The notes beneath the pieces are model-generated. The model was not told where the DNA came from and searched no databases. It saw only the letters and a list, made by a program, of their open reading frames with translations. A stretch of DNA of 64,000 bases from CAWKMN01 sp963850765 (GTDB lineage: Bacteria > Chloroflexota > Anaerolineae > Aggregatilineales > Aggregatilineaceae): NCBI GenBank assembly GCA_963850765.1, contig CAWKMN010000006.1, forward strand, positions 1 through 64,000, given 5' to 3'. The stretch's first letter is position 1; each line of letters opens with the position of its first letter. Below are positions 1-11,300 of this stretch, piece after piece. The translations under genes were made by a program, and so were the position numbers.

Positions 1-734
1 CACGCTGGACGCCATCCTGCGCGGCGATCAGATACCGGCCACGCTCATTCCGGTCGATGCCAGCCAGCGGTCGCCGCGTGACCGCCTGTACCCCATGACG
101 TTTGAGGTCCCTCTGCGCGATCTTGATCTGATTGATCTGCATGATCAGTGTGCTCAACGCGCTGGACGCTTACGAACGAGCCACTTACAGCCGTTCCAGC
201 TTTTACGCGGCGTTTGACGAATTGCAGCGCACCTATCTTGCCACATTGGCGGGGTTCGGCACGGTATTAAGTAAAGCAAAGGAAATTGCGCTGGCAGGGG
301 AGAGCGTCAGCGTCGGCACCATCAAAATGCTGGCTCATATCCCCACACCGCTGCAGCGCCTGCTCGATCAGATACCCGGCCGGCTGGATATGCTGAACAA
401 TATCATCAAGGGGCGCGAAGTGTTTTCGAACGTCGGGGCGGTCGCGCCCACCAGCACGCTGACCCGCTTTATCACCGCCAAAGACGACAACGACAAAAAG
501 ACCCTGGCCTGGGGCGCGATCACCGATGCCCAGGGCACGCTGCGTCTTTCGCTGCGCGACTTCCGTCCGCATGTCGCCGCTCTTCAAGCATCGGAAGCGC
601 GATCTCGCCGTGCGGGCGGCCGGCGACTATCTGGACGCTTATGCCCAGGGCTTGAAGAATATGTGCGCGATCTGCACCGGATCACCCGATTCAGCCGCGA
701 GACGCGCCTTATCAAACCAGAGGAGATAAATTAA
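1..734 (+). CDS. Unrecognised protein, 3' part, interrupted by frameshifts
   Basis: I do not recognise this family. The reading runs off the left edge. Bases 2 to about 125 read well in one frame (peptide LDAILRGDQIPATLIP), then continue from about 135 in another frame (NALDAYERATYSRSSFYAAF). Near 580-590 the good reading slips again (LFKHRKRDLAVRAAGDYLDA) and returns near 655 (EYVRDLHRITRFSRETRLI). Three single-base indels therefore seem to break one continuous gene. The product looks soluble and largely helical, with no signal peptide or membrane segment in the visible part. Its stop codon TAA shares a base with the ATG of the downstream kinase gene, so the two are probably cotranscribed and may work together. 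An alternative is two short separate genes, which I consider less likely. Confidence 0.5.
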
Positions 735-2642
735 TGGCGGGCGATCCCCTGATCGGGCGGCAACTGGCGAATTTCCGTATCGAGCGGCTGTTAGGCCAGG
801 GTGGTATGGCCCAGGTCTACTTTGGGCATGATGTCAAATTGCAGCGCCCGGTCGCCATCAAAGTGATTGACGCCCGCTTTCGCGGCAGCACCTCCTATGC
901 AGAGCGATTTGTCCGCGAGGCGCGCACCATCGCCCTGTGGCACCACGAAAACATCCTCCAGGTGTACTACGCCGACGAAGAGGATGGCCTGTATTATTAC
1001 GCGATGGAGTACCTCAACGGGCCAGATTTCGCCCAACTGATCGCCGGTTACACCAGCGCGGGCGAACTGATGCCGCACGCCGACGTGCTGCGCATCGGGC
1101 ACGCCGTCGCCAGGGCGCTGGACTACGCGCATGCGCAGGGGGTAATTCACCGCGACATCAAACCGTCTAACGTGATGGTCGCCAGCGATGGCCGGGTAGT
1201 CCTGGCCGATTTTGGCCTGGCGCTCGACGTTACCCAGGGCACGCTGGGCGAGGCTTTTGGCACGCCGCACTACATCGCCCGGAGCAGGCGCGCCGCTCAA
1301 GCGATGCCGTTCCCCAATCGGACATTTATTCCTGGGGTGTGGTGTTGTACGAGATGCTGACCGGCATGGTCCCGTTTGACGATCCCTCACCGACCAGCCT
1401 CGCGCTCCAACACCTGACGCTGGCCCCGCCGCCGCCGCGCCAGATCAATCCGGCTCTCGACGAAGAGACGGAGGTCGTGCTGCTCCAGGCATTGAGCAAG
1501 GACCCGGCGCTCCGGCCCGCGTCCGCAGGCGCGCTGATGGAGGCACTCGACGATGCGCTGCACGCCGCACTGGATCGGGGCGCAGCGATGGCCCTGCCGC
1601 CCATCCCCGCCGAAATGCAGGGAGCGCCTCGCTCCCTGTCGCGCATGACGGTGGCGACCGGGTCGCCCAGTATGTCGCCGCGACGCACACGCCCGCGCTG
1701 TATCCTGAGCCGATGGTACCCTACACACGGCACGCTCGGCCGTCCGCTGAGCCTGAGCCGCGCTCGATCGCGATCCCGGCGGTGGCCCCTCGGAACTCCC
1801 GACGCGGTTTGATCGCGGCCGGGGCGCTGCTGGCGATCATCGCAGTGGCCGCGGTCCTGTTTGTTCTGCTGCGCGACGATGACGATCCATCATCCGGGCT
1901 CGTTCTTTTGCCGACCAGCGATAGAACGACTCTCGCCAGCACGGAAACTTCGACGGCAGCGGTGACAGAGAACTCCAACGGCGGCTGTTTCTCCGACCAG
2001 TCCGCGTCGCCATCTCCCATGAGCAGACAACCGAAGCAGCGGCGGCCATCGTCCCGAGCGCCACGCTGACCGCCACGGCCACCACCGCGCCGCCCACCTT
2101 CACGTCTGCGCCACCACCAACGGAGATCCCAACCGATGCCCCGGCCCCAACGGCGACACAAGCGCCCGCGCCAACCGTGGCCCCGCTGCCGACGGCGACC
2201 CCACTGCTTACTGCGACTTCAGCCGCTCCTCTCGTGCCGACCGTGCTGTATCCCAACGGGCGGCGCTTCAGGCTGGTGTACGACGCACCACCCTGTATAT
2301 GCGCAACCTTCCAACGATATCATGCAGATCGGCTATTTTGCCTTCGAGCGGCTGGATACGGCGGGCAATCCTTCGAATCTCACCGAGGGTTCGCGTTGGG
2401 CGCAGTTCTACCCGTATATCCATCCCAAGGATGCATCCGGATCATTATTCTGGAACAGCCTGCCCTGTTCTCGCCGCCGTCGTGCCAGGGGATCAACAGC
2501 GAGATCTGGGCCGAAGATGGCCGCAGCCCTGGATTTCTGGACGCCACAGGAAGGCAGCACCGAGTTTCGCGTGTTGTACGACGGCGCAGAGATCGGTCGC
2601 TGCACGATCAGCGCCGGGGAATGTGAGGTATTCGCGCCATGA
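734..2642 (+). CDS. Membrane-anchored Hanks-type Ser/Thr protein kinase, frameshifted
   Basis: This is a eukaryotic-like Ser/Thr kinase with a cytoplasmic catalytic domain and an outside sensor domain. Visible motifs are the glycine loop GQGGMAQVYFG (residues 21-31), the ATP lysine in VAIKV (K43), HRDIKPSN (139-146) and DFG (159-161). After GTPHYIA a C is missing near 1280, and the kinase continues in another frame (DIYSWGVVLYEML). A transmembrane segment is encoded near 1800-1870, followed by a Thr/Pro-rich linker and a C-terminal domain of about 110 residues ending CTISAGECEVFAP. That domain resembles the duplicated one in the next kinase. The intact product would be about 635 residues. I count roughly five or six indels, mostly at homopolymers. 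The ATG overlaps the stop of the preceding gene, and its stop overlaps the next ATG (ATGA), so the three genes form an operon. Confidence 0.85.
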
Positions 2643-4750
2643 CCACCGATGACAGCCTGCTGGGACAACAGCTTGACGAATATCGCCTGGAAAAACTACT
2701 TGGGACGCGGCGGCATGGCGCGCGTCTATCGCGGGCTGGATACGCGGCTGGGGCGCTACGTGGCGATCAAGGTGATCGAAACATCGCTGCGGGCCGACTC
2801 GGAATATGCGCTGCGTTTTGAGCGTGAAGCGCAGGCTATCGCCCGGCTGGAACACCCGAACATCGTCCGCCTCTATCGCTACGGCGAGGCGCACGGGGTG
2901 CTCTACATGGCGATGCAGTACGTCGAAGGGGCCGATCTCGGCTTTGTGCTGAACGATTACCGGGCGGATGGCGAATTCATCAGCCGGAGGAAGCCGTTCG
3001 CATCGTCCGGCAGGTGGGCAGCGCACTGGACTACATCCACAGCCAGGGTGTGATCCACCGCGACATTAAGCCCACCAACATCATGCTGGATAAGCAGGGC
3101 CGGGCGATCCTGACGGACTTCGGGCTGGCGCTGCTGACCGAGATCGGCACGCGCGGCGAAATCTTTGGATCGCCGCACTACATCGCGCCGGAACAGGCCA
3201 TCTCGTCGGCAGGGGCGGTGCCGCAGAGTGACATCTATTCCGTCGGGATCATGCTCTACGAGATGTTCACGGGCGAACTGCCATATGACGCCGAAAACCC
3301 ATGGACATTGCGCTGCTGCACCTGGAGGGCAGCGCCTCGCCGCCGCGCGCCGTCCGGCCGGAGATCAGCCCGGCGCTTGGAGGCGGTGATCCTGAAGGCG
3401 ATGGCGCTCGAACCGGCCCACCGTTACGCCACCGGCGCAGCGCTGGCCGATGCGTTGGAACAGGCTTTCCGGCAGGCGCCGTCGATACCTACCCGCCAGC
3501 GTCTATCCATACCGGAGCGCGTCGCGGTGGAGGTCGAGGCGAACCCTCTGCCACCCATCCCCGCCGAGGTGACGCCGTTTGCCGTGCCCGCGACTCGCCC
3601 GGTACAGGCAGCGCAGCCGGTAAGGGCCGCGCCTCCTCCCCGGCCAACCCGGCCACAGGGCGACCCGCGCACGGCCCCGGTGATGGCCCTGGCGGGGATC
3701 GGGGTGGGGGCGGTAATGCTGCTCGCGGCGGCGGTCGTGGTTCTGTATTTGCTGTTCGGTGGTAACAATGACCGAAAATCTGGCAACGACGACCCTGCTG
3801 TTACCGCGCAGGCGGCCGGGGAGCTTGTCCCGTCACCCACCGGGGTGGTGCTCACCGTCACGCCAACCCTCACTATCACCCCTGCGCCGACTTTCACCGC
3901 GCTGGTGTTTTCGGGTACCGGAGCCACCGCGACCTTTTTCCCCACCCTGACCAGCGCCGCGCCGCCCGCGGCTTTTCCCACGCTGACACCCGCGCCAACC
4001 CTGACTTCGATTCCACCGGCCGGGGGGCCTGCCGGCTATGGACTTATTTTGGCGCGCCGAAAAAACTCCCTGTTTATTGCAAATGTGACGAAGGATGAGG
4101 CTTTTCCGCTCGATCCGCTTCGCCTCGGGGATGGCCCAAACGCAATTCCGGGTAGTATATGGGGAATTGAGGCGCTGCAGCCCGGCGAGTGCGTGACACT
4201 CTGGCGCAAGCGTGACGCGACCCAGCCCCCCAATGTCGTCTGCGAGCAGGTCGGCGCGCGGGTGATCTACGAAACGAGCGGCGGTTTTGATACCTGGGCC
4301 GTCAAAGTCTTTTATCAAAATCAGCCTATCGAAACTTGCCAGTCGGAACAATGTATCGTCCAAATCCCTCTCACCGGATCGGGGCATGTTGAGCCTGCTG
4401 CATCCGTCCCGTATGAGCTGCTGATCGCCAAACACAGCGGCGACAGCCTGCTGATCGTCAACCGGGGGAGCACCGCCTTTCCGCTGGACCGCCTGCGCCT
4501 GGGAGAAGGAGAGGGCGCGATCAGGGGCGAGGAGTGGGGCATTGAGACGCTGGGACCGGGCCAATGTGTCGCAGCCCGGAAGGACGGCGGCAACCCGAAA
4601 CTGCCCGATGTGGACTGTGAAATTGTGGGCGCACGTCTGACACGGGATGGTTCCAGGCGGTTCTGGAAATCGGACTTTAGAGTCTTCTACGGCCAGCAGG
4701 CGGATTTCGTTTGTCGATCCGATCGCTGCTCGATCACGGTTCAGAATTAG
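2639..4750 (+). CDS. Membrane-anchored Ser/Thr protein kinase with duplicated extracytoplasmic domain, frameshifted
   Basis: A second Hanks-type kinase with GRGGMARVYRG, VAIKVIE, HRDIKPTNIML and DFGLALL motifs. The first 3400 bases carry four apparent indels: an extra G near 2703, a missing G near 2988, a missing C near 3300 and an extra G near 3380. Each sits in a short G or C run and each is followed by resumed kinase-like reading. From about 3390 to the stop the frame is clean. A transmembrane helix lies near 3680-3760, then a Thr/Pro-rich stalk, then two tandem copies of a domain of about 100 residues: one from NSLFIANVTKDEAFPLDPLR to ECIVQI-like sequence, the second from DSLLIVNRGSTAFPLDRLRL to RCSITVQN. 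Each copy has four cysteines in similar positions. The intact protein would be about 703 residues. Ligand and substrates are unknown. Confidence 0.85.
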
Positions 4751-4792
4751 GGTGTGTTATTGCCGGAACTGAGCGGCTTTTCCTGAGAATTG

Positions 4793-4839
4793 GCCCCGCC
4801 TAAATCCCTCCTCACAGGGTGGAGAGGGTCCGGGGGATA
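4793..4839. repeat. Degenerate fragment of the intergenic hairpin repeat
   Basis: The 216-base gap between the kinase and the histidine kinase genes, which are convergent, holds a short piece of the repeat family found throughout this window (TAAATCCCTCC ... GGGGGATAGGGGCTAA). I see no gene here. It may act as a weak hairpin terminator. Confidence 0.5.
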
Positions 4840-4966
4840 GGGGCTAAAAGTGTATGACAGGCTCTTGAGAAGTCAGTCCTGCCGTCCATTGGGCCCGACA
4901 TGTAAATACCTCGGTTCTCAAAAGTGCCGAGCGACCTCGGAACAACCCGGCCGACAGGGTCCGCTC

Positions 4967-7243
4967 CTATGAGAACCCGGTTCCATCGGCCGTCCACCGG
5001 ACCGTGACACGCGTCCCCTCCCCAGGACAACTGTCGATGTCGAGCGCCGCGCCGATGGCTTGTGCCCGCTCGCACATGAACTGGAGACCAACCCCCGGAG
5101 CGGATACGAGGTCAGGGACAAAACCTCTTCCATTATCGACAATCGAAAGCAGGATGTGCTGTGCTTCCTGCTGAAGGAGGATCTCGAAACCGGTAGCCTG
5201 ACTGTGTTTGAGAATATTGTTGATGCTTTCTTGTGCAATCCGGTAGAAGGTCATCATCACGTCCGGTCCCAGGCTGATGTCTTCGCCTTCTACGGACAGG
5301 ATCGCATGGATGCGCCTGCGACCTTTTGCGGCGGCGACCAGTTGTTTGAGCAGGGTTTCGAGTGAGGTTCTGTCGATAGTTTCGGGACGCAGCTCCAGCA
5401 GAAGCCCGCGCATTTCAGCCATCGCCGCATGATTGAGGGTAACAAGCTGGTCCAGATACTCCGCCGTTTTTTCTCTGGAGTGTTCCCACAGACGAGGAAC
5501 TGCCTCAGCTATCATGGTTGAGGCAAACAGAACCTGACTGACGGCATCGTGCAAATCCCGCGCAAACCGCTGTCGTTCCCGGAGCGCGGCGGCTTCCATG
5601 GCTTGTTCGCCGAGCCGGCTTCGTTCAAGGGCCTGCGCACAATAATCAGCGATCGCTATCAGAAACCGGCGTTCCAACTCTTCGAAGGCGCGCGGTGGTG
5701 GAAAACTGAAACAGAGCGCACCCAGCACCCGCCCCTGAATCATAATCGGCAGGGCCGCTCCGGCCTGTAAGCCGTCCGTCGGGATATCCGGTGGCAGCGG
5801 AGCACACGTCTGGCGCTCTTCCAGTGTTTCGTAAAAAATGGGCCGCCGGGTACGCGCAGCCAGGGCGAGAAGTGGCGACGGACTATCGAGCGAAAAACAG
5901 CGCCAGGAATCGACGACTGAGGGTGGATAGCCAAGGGCTCCGATCAGATGCAGGGTTGGGTCGGTGTTGTGGTTGAGTAACGCCACGGCCCCACCTGATG
6001 CTCCCGTTGCCTGGATACCCTTTTCGATCACCGTGGTGGCGATTTCACCGGGGGTGAGGGCCAGAGCCAAACCCACGACGAGATCCTGAAGGAGATGCTG
6101 GCGTTCTTGTGCGCGCTTGCGCGTGGTGATATCCCGTCCGTAGATATTGACATAATCGTGGTTAGCGATCGGCACAAACTGGAGGAGAAAGCTCCGTCCA
6201 CTACCTTCGACCTCAAGTTCCTGCGTTTGCCCGGAACTGATCGATCGGGACAGGATGTCGTGCCAGGGCAGCGGCAGAAGAGGCCCTGCCTGACTATCCC
6301 AGGCGCTCAGGACCGGACGGCTGGCTTCGTTGGCGTAGATCACCGCCCCATTGACGGATACACGCAGAACCGGGTTGGGATTCTCTGAGGGAAACCGGGC
6401 GACCGATCGGAGTTCGGCTTCGGCTTGTTTACGCCTGGTGATGTCCTGGACCGTGCCAAATCCGCCATACAAAGCCCCCTGATCATCGAATTCCAGTTCG
6501 GCTCGTTCCCGGACCCACTTCACCTGCGTTCCCACGACAATCCGGTGCTCAAGATCATAGGGTTCACCCTGGAGCGCAGCCAACCACGACTCGTTGACAT
6601 AATCCCGATCCATGGGGTGAATGTGGGCCAGAAAGATTTCGTAGGTCAGGGGCGTGTCCCTGGCTATTCCAAAGATCCGGTAGGTTTCGTCCGACCATAC
6701 CAGCCGGTTGTGGCTTACATCGAGCCGCCAGTTGCCCGTCTGCGCGACGGTCTGAGCATGCTGCATGTCCTGCAACCGCTGTCGGGCCACTTTCTGTTCC
6801 GTGATATCCACGCAGGTCAGCACGGCCCCGATCATCACGCCCTGAACATCCTTGAGGGGATTACGGCTGACCAGAAGATATAAGTAGGTGCCATCGGGAC
6901 GAACGATGCAGGTTTCCCGGTCTGTGAGGGTTTCACCTGGCAAGGCCTCGGCGAGAGTCCAGAGTGCGTTTTCGCCGTTTGAACAACTGACGTCCTGGCC
7001 CAGGGCAGCGAAAAACGCCGCTGCCGATGCCGGTGCCGGATCAAGTGCAGCCAGTCGTTTGGCTGCTGTATTGAGAAAGACGATGTCTCCCTGGACGTTA
7101 CAGATCAACAGGCCAGTGGGGAGTTGATTCAGGATAGGTTCGACAAGGAGCGGCTGTGCCGCCAGTTGACCGAGCAGGCTCCCTGCTCGGCTGATCAGCA
7201 CTGTGGGGTCATCGCGATCAAGAGGGGACGATGCAGTACTCAT
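4967..7243 (-). CDS. PAS/GAF sensor histidine kinase, NarL-type (HisKA_3)
   Basis: A 758-residue sensor kinase with no transmembrane segment, so probably a cytoplasmic sensor. Three PAS-like domains occupy about residues 33-150, 165-275 and 285-380, each ending in a typical PAC segment such as VLTCVDITEQK or YGGFGTVQDITRRKQ. A GAF domain follows (about 385-540). The dimerisation and phospho-acceptor motif is ERQRFARDLHDAVSQ, with the histidine at residue 565. The HATPase has an N-box (ESINNILKHS), DNGRGF near 701 and a GVGL G-box. This LytS/NarX-like class normally phosphorylates a NarL/FixJ response regulator, but none is encoded nearby, so the kinase is an orphan in this window. The ATG at 7243 is preceded by AGGATG. 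The ligand is unknown. Confidence 0.93.
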   Translation of the reverse strand: MSTASSPLDRDDPTVLISRAGSLLGQLAAQPLLVEPILNQLPTGLLICNVQGDIVFLNTAAKRLAALDPAPASAAAFFAALGQDVSCSNGENALWTLAEALPGETLTDRETCIVRPDGTYLYLLVSRNPLKDVQGVMIGAVLTCVDITEQKVARQRLQDMQHAQTVAQTGNWRLDVSHNRLVWSDETYRIFGIARDTPLTYEIFLAHIHPMDRDYVNESWLAALQGEPYDLEHRIVVGTQVKWVRERAELEFDDQGALYGGFGTVQDITRRKQAEAELRSVARFPSENPNPVLRVSVNGAVIYANEASRPVLSAWDSQAGPLLPLPWHDILSRSISSGQTQELEVEGSGRSFLLQFVPIANHDYVNIYGRDITTRKRAQERQHLLQDLVVGLALALTPGEIATTVIEKGIQATGASGGAVALLNHNTDPTLHLIGALGYPPSVVDSWRCFSLDSPSPLLALAARTRRPIFYETLEERQTCAPLPPDIPTDGLQAGAALPIMIQGRVLGALCFSFPPPRAFEELERRFLIAIADYCAQALERSRLGEQAMEAAALRERQRFARDLHDAVSQVLFASTMIAEAVPRLWEHSREKTAEYLDQLVTLNHAAMAEMRGLLLELRPETIDRTSLETLLKQLVAAAKGRRRIHAILSVEGEDISLGPDVMMTFYRIAQESINNILKHSQATGFEILLQQEAQHILLSIVDNGRGFVPDLVSAPGVGLQFMCERAQAIGAALDIDSCPGEGTRVTVRWTADGTGFS

Positions 7244-7367
7244 GATACATCCTGAGGCAAATATCGATCTAACCTGTGTGGAACGTTGATGATTATACCG
7301 GATGAAACTGCTGCGTTAAAAAAATACGGGGAAGCGAACCAGGCGCTGCGTGAGCAAGCATCCACCG

Positions 7368-10300
7368 TTATGGAGTTGGTGGAGTTTCGCTTGGGAATGG
7401 GGTCGCGGTTTCCGTCTCGGTGGGGATCGGCGTAGGGGTTTCCGTATCAGCAGGCAGCGGTGTCACTGTCGGCAGCGGAGTTTCGGTATCGGTGGGCAGC
7501 GGTGTCGCCGTAGGCAGCGGGGTCGGCGTGGCGATCGGCGCATCCTCAATCCGCAGTTCATCGAGCCAGAAGCCAAGCACGTCGATGTTTTCGGGACGAG
7601 ATGGTGCTGTCTCGATCCGGAAGCGCAAGGCGATGATCGAGTTCTGATAGGGTGTCAGATCGAGCGTGCGCTGTGTCCAGCCCCACTGGCCGCCCGCCTG
7701 CTGGTCGATGGTAATCCAGGTGCCATCCTCCAGCCGAATATCCACGACCACGAGATCATCCGGGAGCAGTTGCGCCTGCTGCCAGAAGTGAAGTTCGGGA
7801 TGCGGAGCGGTGCGCAGATCCACCATCATCACAGATGTGAGACTGAAGCTTTGGCCCCCGATCCGTCCATCCGCGAACCACCCATTCCCCTGGTATCCCG
7901 CCTGCGGCGCAAACAGCCATGAGCCGCTGGCCGTCCAGTTCGCGGACGTCTCAAAGGATTCGCTCCAGGGCAGGACCACAGGGATTGGCGTCTCCGTAGG
8001 TGAGGCGGTGGCCGGCGGCGTGCTGCTCGGCACCGGGATTTCAGGCGTCGGCGTCGGGGTATGGGTATGGGCCGCTGCCAGCGCTTCGATGGCAAAGGCG
8101 TCGATGGCGATTGTGCCCGAAACCGGGTAGATGCGCAGCACGTGTTCTTCCTCAGAGAGTCCTGTCACCGATGTGCGCGCGCCGAATACGGTGTCAGGAT
8201 TGGCGGAGTCAATCACCCCCACGGTTACGCCATCGATCTCAACCGCGAAGGTGCCCAGCGCCGGATGCTCGACATAGACGATCTGAACCTCGCTGCCCTG
8301 AATATCCAGCACCAACGCATCGCTTGTGCTCCCGCTGCTGTAAACATAACCGCCGCCGCTGGCCTCATCGCTCGGGTATGACGTCCAGGTGCCCGTTTGC
8401 TCGACGATGGCATGATCAGACTCAACAACCATCAGCGCAGCGCCCGGTGTCTCTGTCAGGGTCGGAGTCAGCGTGTCAAGCGCGGTATCCGTCGCCGTCG
8501 AAACGGGTGTATCCGTTGGCGGCACGTCAACCTGCACGTTGACGATCAACTGGGGTGGATTGACGGCGCTCTCTTTCGAGTAGTAGAGCGCGCTGTTGGA
8601 CGACGACCCACTGAGCACGAAACTGTAGGTGCCGCTGCCCGTGATGGCGGCCGTCACGTCAAAATCGACGAACGCATTGGTACTCACCGCCCCCGCCGAA
8701 CTGAGCGGCGATCCACTCAGCGGCGGTGCGTTGTTCCAGTTCAGACCGCTTTCGGTCCAGGGCGTACTGCTGTCGCGGTAATTGTTACTCACGAGGTAGA
8801 TCGATCCGCCATCATCGCTGCCATCGTAAGCATACAAGCGCAGCGTCGCACCCGTCACCGTGCCGCCGATACTGGGCAGGTCGAACTTCAGATAGTTGTT
8901 GATCTGGTCCAAGGGCGGCGCCAGCCGGACGCGCAGATTGTCCAGCGTGCTGTAATTCGAGTTCGGGAACGCCAGTTTGACCTGCGTATCATGACCCGGC
9001 GCGAACGTCTGCACGGCTGGCGGGATCGGCGTGTTGGCGTCGGGGTGAACGTCGCGGTTGGAAGGGGCGTGTTCGTCGGTGTATCAGACGGCGTTGGCGT
9101 ATCGGATGGTGTCGGCGTATCAGACGGCGTCAGCGAGATCAACGGCGTCGGCGTTTCGGATGGTGTCAGGCTGGGCGTTTCCGTGTCAGCAGGAATAGCC
9201 CCATCGGTCGGCGGCACGCCGCCCTGCGTGCTGATGATCAACTGCGGCGGGTTCAGCGTGCTTTCTTTGGAGTAGAAGTACACGCTGTTCGATGACGCGT
9301 TGGTGATTGCGAAGCTGTAGGTTCCGCTGCCTGTAACGGCGGCGGTCACGTCAAAATCGACAAAGACATTCGCGCCGATCTTGCCCGCCGAATCCAGCGG
9401 CGATCCGCTGAACAAGGGGGCGTTGTTCCAGGTCAGGCCGGTTTCGATCCACGGTGTGCTGGTGTCGCGGTAATTATTGCTCACCGAATAGAGCGATCCG
9501 CCATCGTCACTGCCATCATAGGCGTACAGACGCAGGGTGGCGCTGGTCACTGGCCCGGCTACGGCTGGCACGTCAAATTTCAGATAGCTGTTGACCTTCT
9601 CCGAGGGCAGTGCCTGTCGCAGACGCAGGTTGTTCAGCGTGCCGTACTTGTTGTTCGGCTTCGAGAGTTTCACCTGGGTATCGTGACTCGGCCCGAACGT
9701 TTGCGTCGGGGGTGGTACCGGCGTGGCGGTCGGTGTGAACGTCGCCGTCGGTGTATTCGACGGAGTTGGCGTATTGGAAGGCGTCGGTGTCTGCGACGGT
9801 GTCAGCGAGATCACCGGGGTCTGGCTGGGTGTCGGCGTAAAGGTCGGCGTCGGTGTAGCAGGTCCGCCACCACCGGCCAGGGCATCATTATGGTAATAGT
9901 AGCGGTTGACATAGTTGCTGGCGATGACCAGCATGCCCGTCGTGGCTGTGGCGTTCTGTTTGGCTGACGAAGCGTTGTTGACTTTCAGAGACAAAATGTC
10001 ACTGATAAAAACCTGACCCATACCCGGCGGGAAGGTTATCTGATTCAGGTCAGACGACTTGAGATAAATCTCCCCGCTGTTATCATCGGATGTGGCGAAA
10101 ACATAGACGCGGTTAGTGGATTCGTCGAGCATCACGATGGGGCGGGTGTGCCCATCGTTGCCCGTTCCGAAAGTATAGCCAGACCAGCCGCCACCAGCCG
10201 CCCGAACATGGAGCACGATTAGGGGATTGGTCCCATACATGCCGGTTTTAGCCGCCACAAACAGCCGGCCGCTGCTATCGGTCTTGACATTGATATGATC

Positions 10301-11146
10301 GTCGGCTGAGCCGCTGCCCTGGGAGATTGTTTCGATCTGCCAGACATTATCGGCCGCACCATCGTTGTGTACCGCCATAAACATGCCAGGGGTTAGCTGG
10401 TTGCTCCACAGCACGCCGATCTTGTTCCCCTGGAAAGCGATCACGGCGGCGATGTCGTCGCTCGACACGCTGACATTCGCCACCGGCAGAATGTAGGGCG
10501 TTCCCCAGGTCGTATCGTTGTTCACGCTGTGATTGACCAACACCTGCCGGTCTTCCACGTAAGTTACCCACAACCGCCCGGTGGAGTCCCTGGCAACGGT
10601 CAGCGATTCGCTGATCCCGCGCGTCACTGTCACGGGGAAGCCGGCATCCAGGCTGTAGCTTTTGCTCGCGGCGCTGTAACTGTAACGGTACAGCCGGCCC
10701 CAGTTCGCGCTTGAGCTGTCGGCCGTGGCGTTGGTACTGAAGACATGCGAAACCACATACAACTTCTGGGTCGGCGCATGCCATAACACGTCCGCCCGCG
10801 AATTATTCCGGTCGTCGAGTGACGTCCCCGTATCCGCCCAGTCCTGCGTGGTCTGATTAAAGCGGTAGATATGGTATTCCTGGCTGGTGCTGTTATAGAG
10901 ACTGCCCCACCACAATCCGTCGTTATACCACAGCTTGCTTTCGGGCTTCTCGCCGGTGGGAGTGGTACTGGTCGTTGAGCCGTAGTGAAAATCGATGTAG
11001 CCCACGCTGACAGCCGCGGCCTGGCTGGTCCCTTCCGAGCGCAGCAGCAGGCTCGCGGCGCATGCCAAACCGATCACCAATACCAACGCGGCGGTTGGTA
11101 GGCGCAAACGACCATAAAAATGGAGAAGACTCGATCGGTGTGGCAT
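7368..11146 (-). CDS. Large secreted protein: propeller-like domain plus two DNRLRE/CBM96-type domains, one frameshift
   Basis: The N-terminus has a signal anchor (ALVLVIGLACAASLLL). About 400 residues of repetitive beta-rich sequence follow (SGRLWVTYVEDRQ, SGRLFVAAKTGM), suggesting a beta-propeller. Two homologous domains of about 165 residues then appear, each starting with a TFGPSHDTQVKLS or TFAPGHDTQVKLA motif and containing LRLYAYDGSDDGGS and YFYSKES or YYSKES. These match the DNRLRE/CBM96 type, associated with carbohydrate binding. Two further beta-sandwich domains and Thr/Pro-rich linkers end the protein. One base appears lost near 9031 (PTPTR... should continue as PPIPPAVQTFAPGHD), and the reading then stays open to 7368. 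The intact product would be about 1258 residues, cell-surface or secreted. No catalytic motif was seen, so adhesion or glycan binding is an inference. Confidence 0.75.
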
Positions 11147-11300
11147 ACGTTCCTGGCTAATGCAGCTAAAATCAGGACATTGTTATTGTACCCCAATATT
11201 TGCATTAGCGCACGCATTTCTGAGCTAACAAAGCAATTTATAACCAAAGTTTTATAAGTTTTAAATTAGTTATTGATCAGTCAGCCGAGCCGCTGGCTGA

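Noticed and set aside
7368..11146. Thr/Pro-rich stretches as tandem DNA repeats of separate origin
   Set aside because: They encode linker segments inside one continuous secreted protein and preserve codon phase, so they are protein features and not a repeat array.
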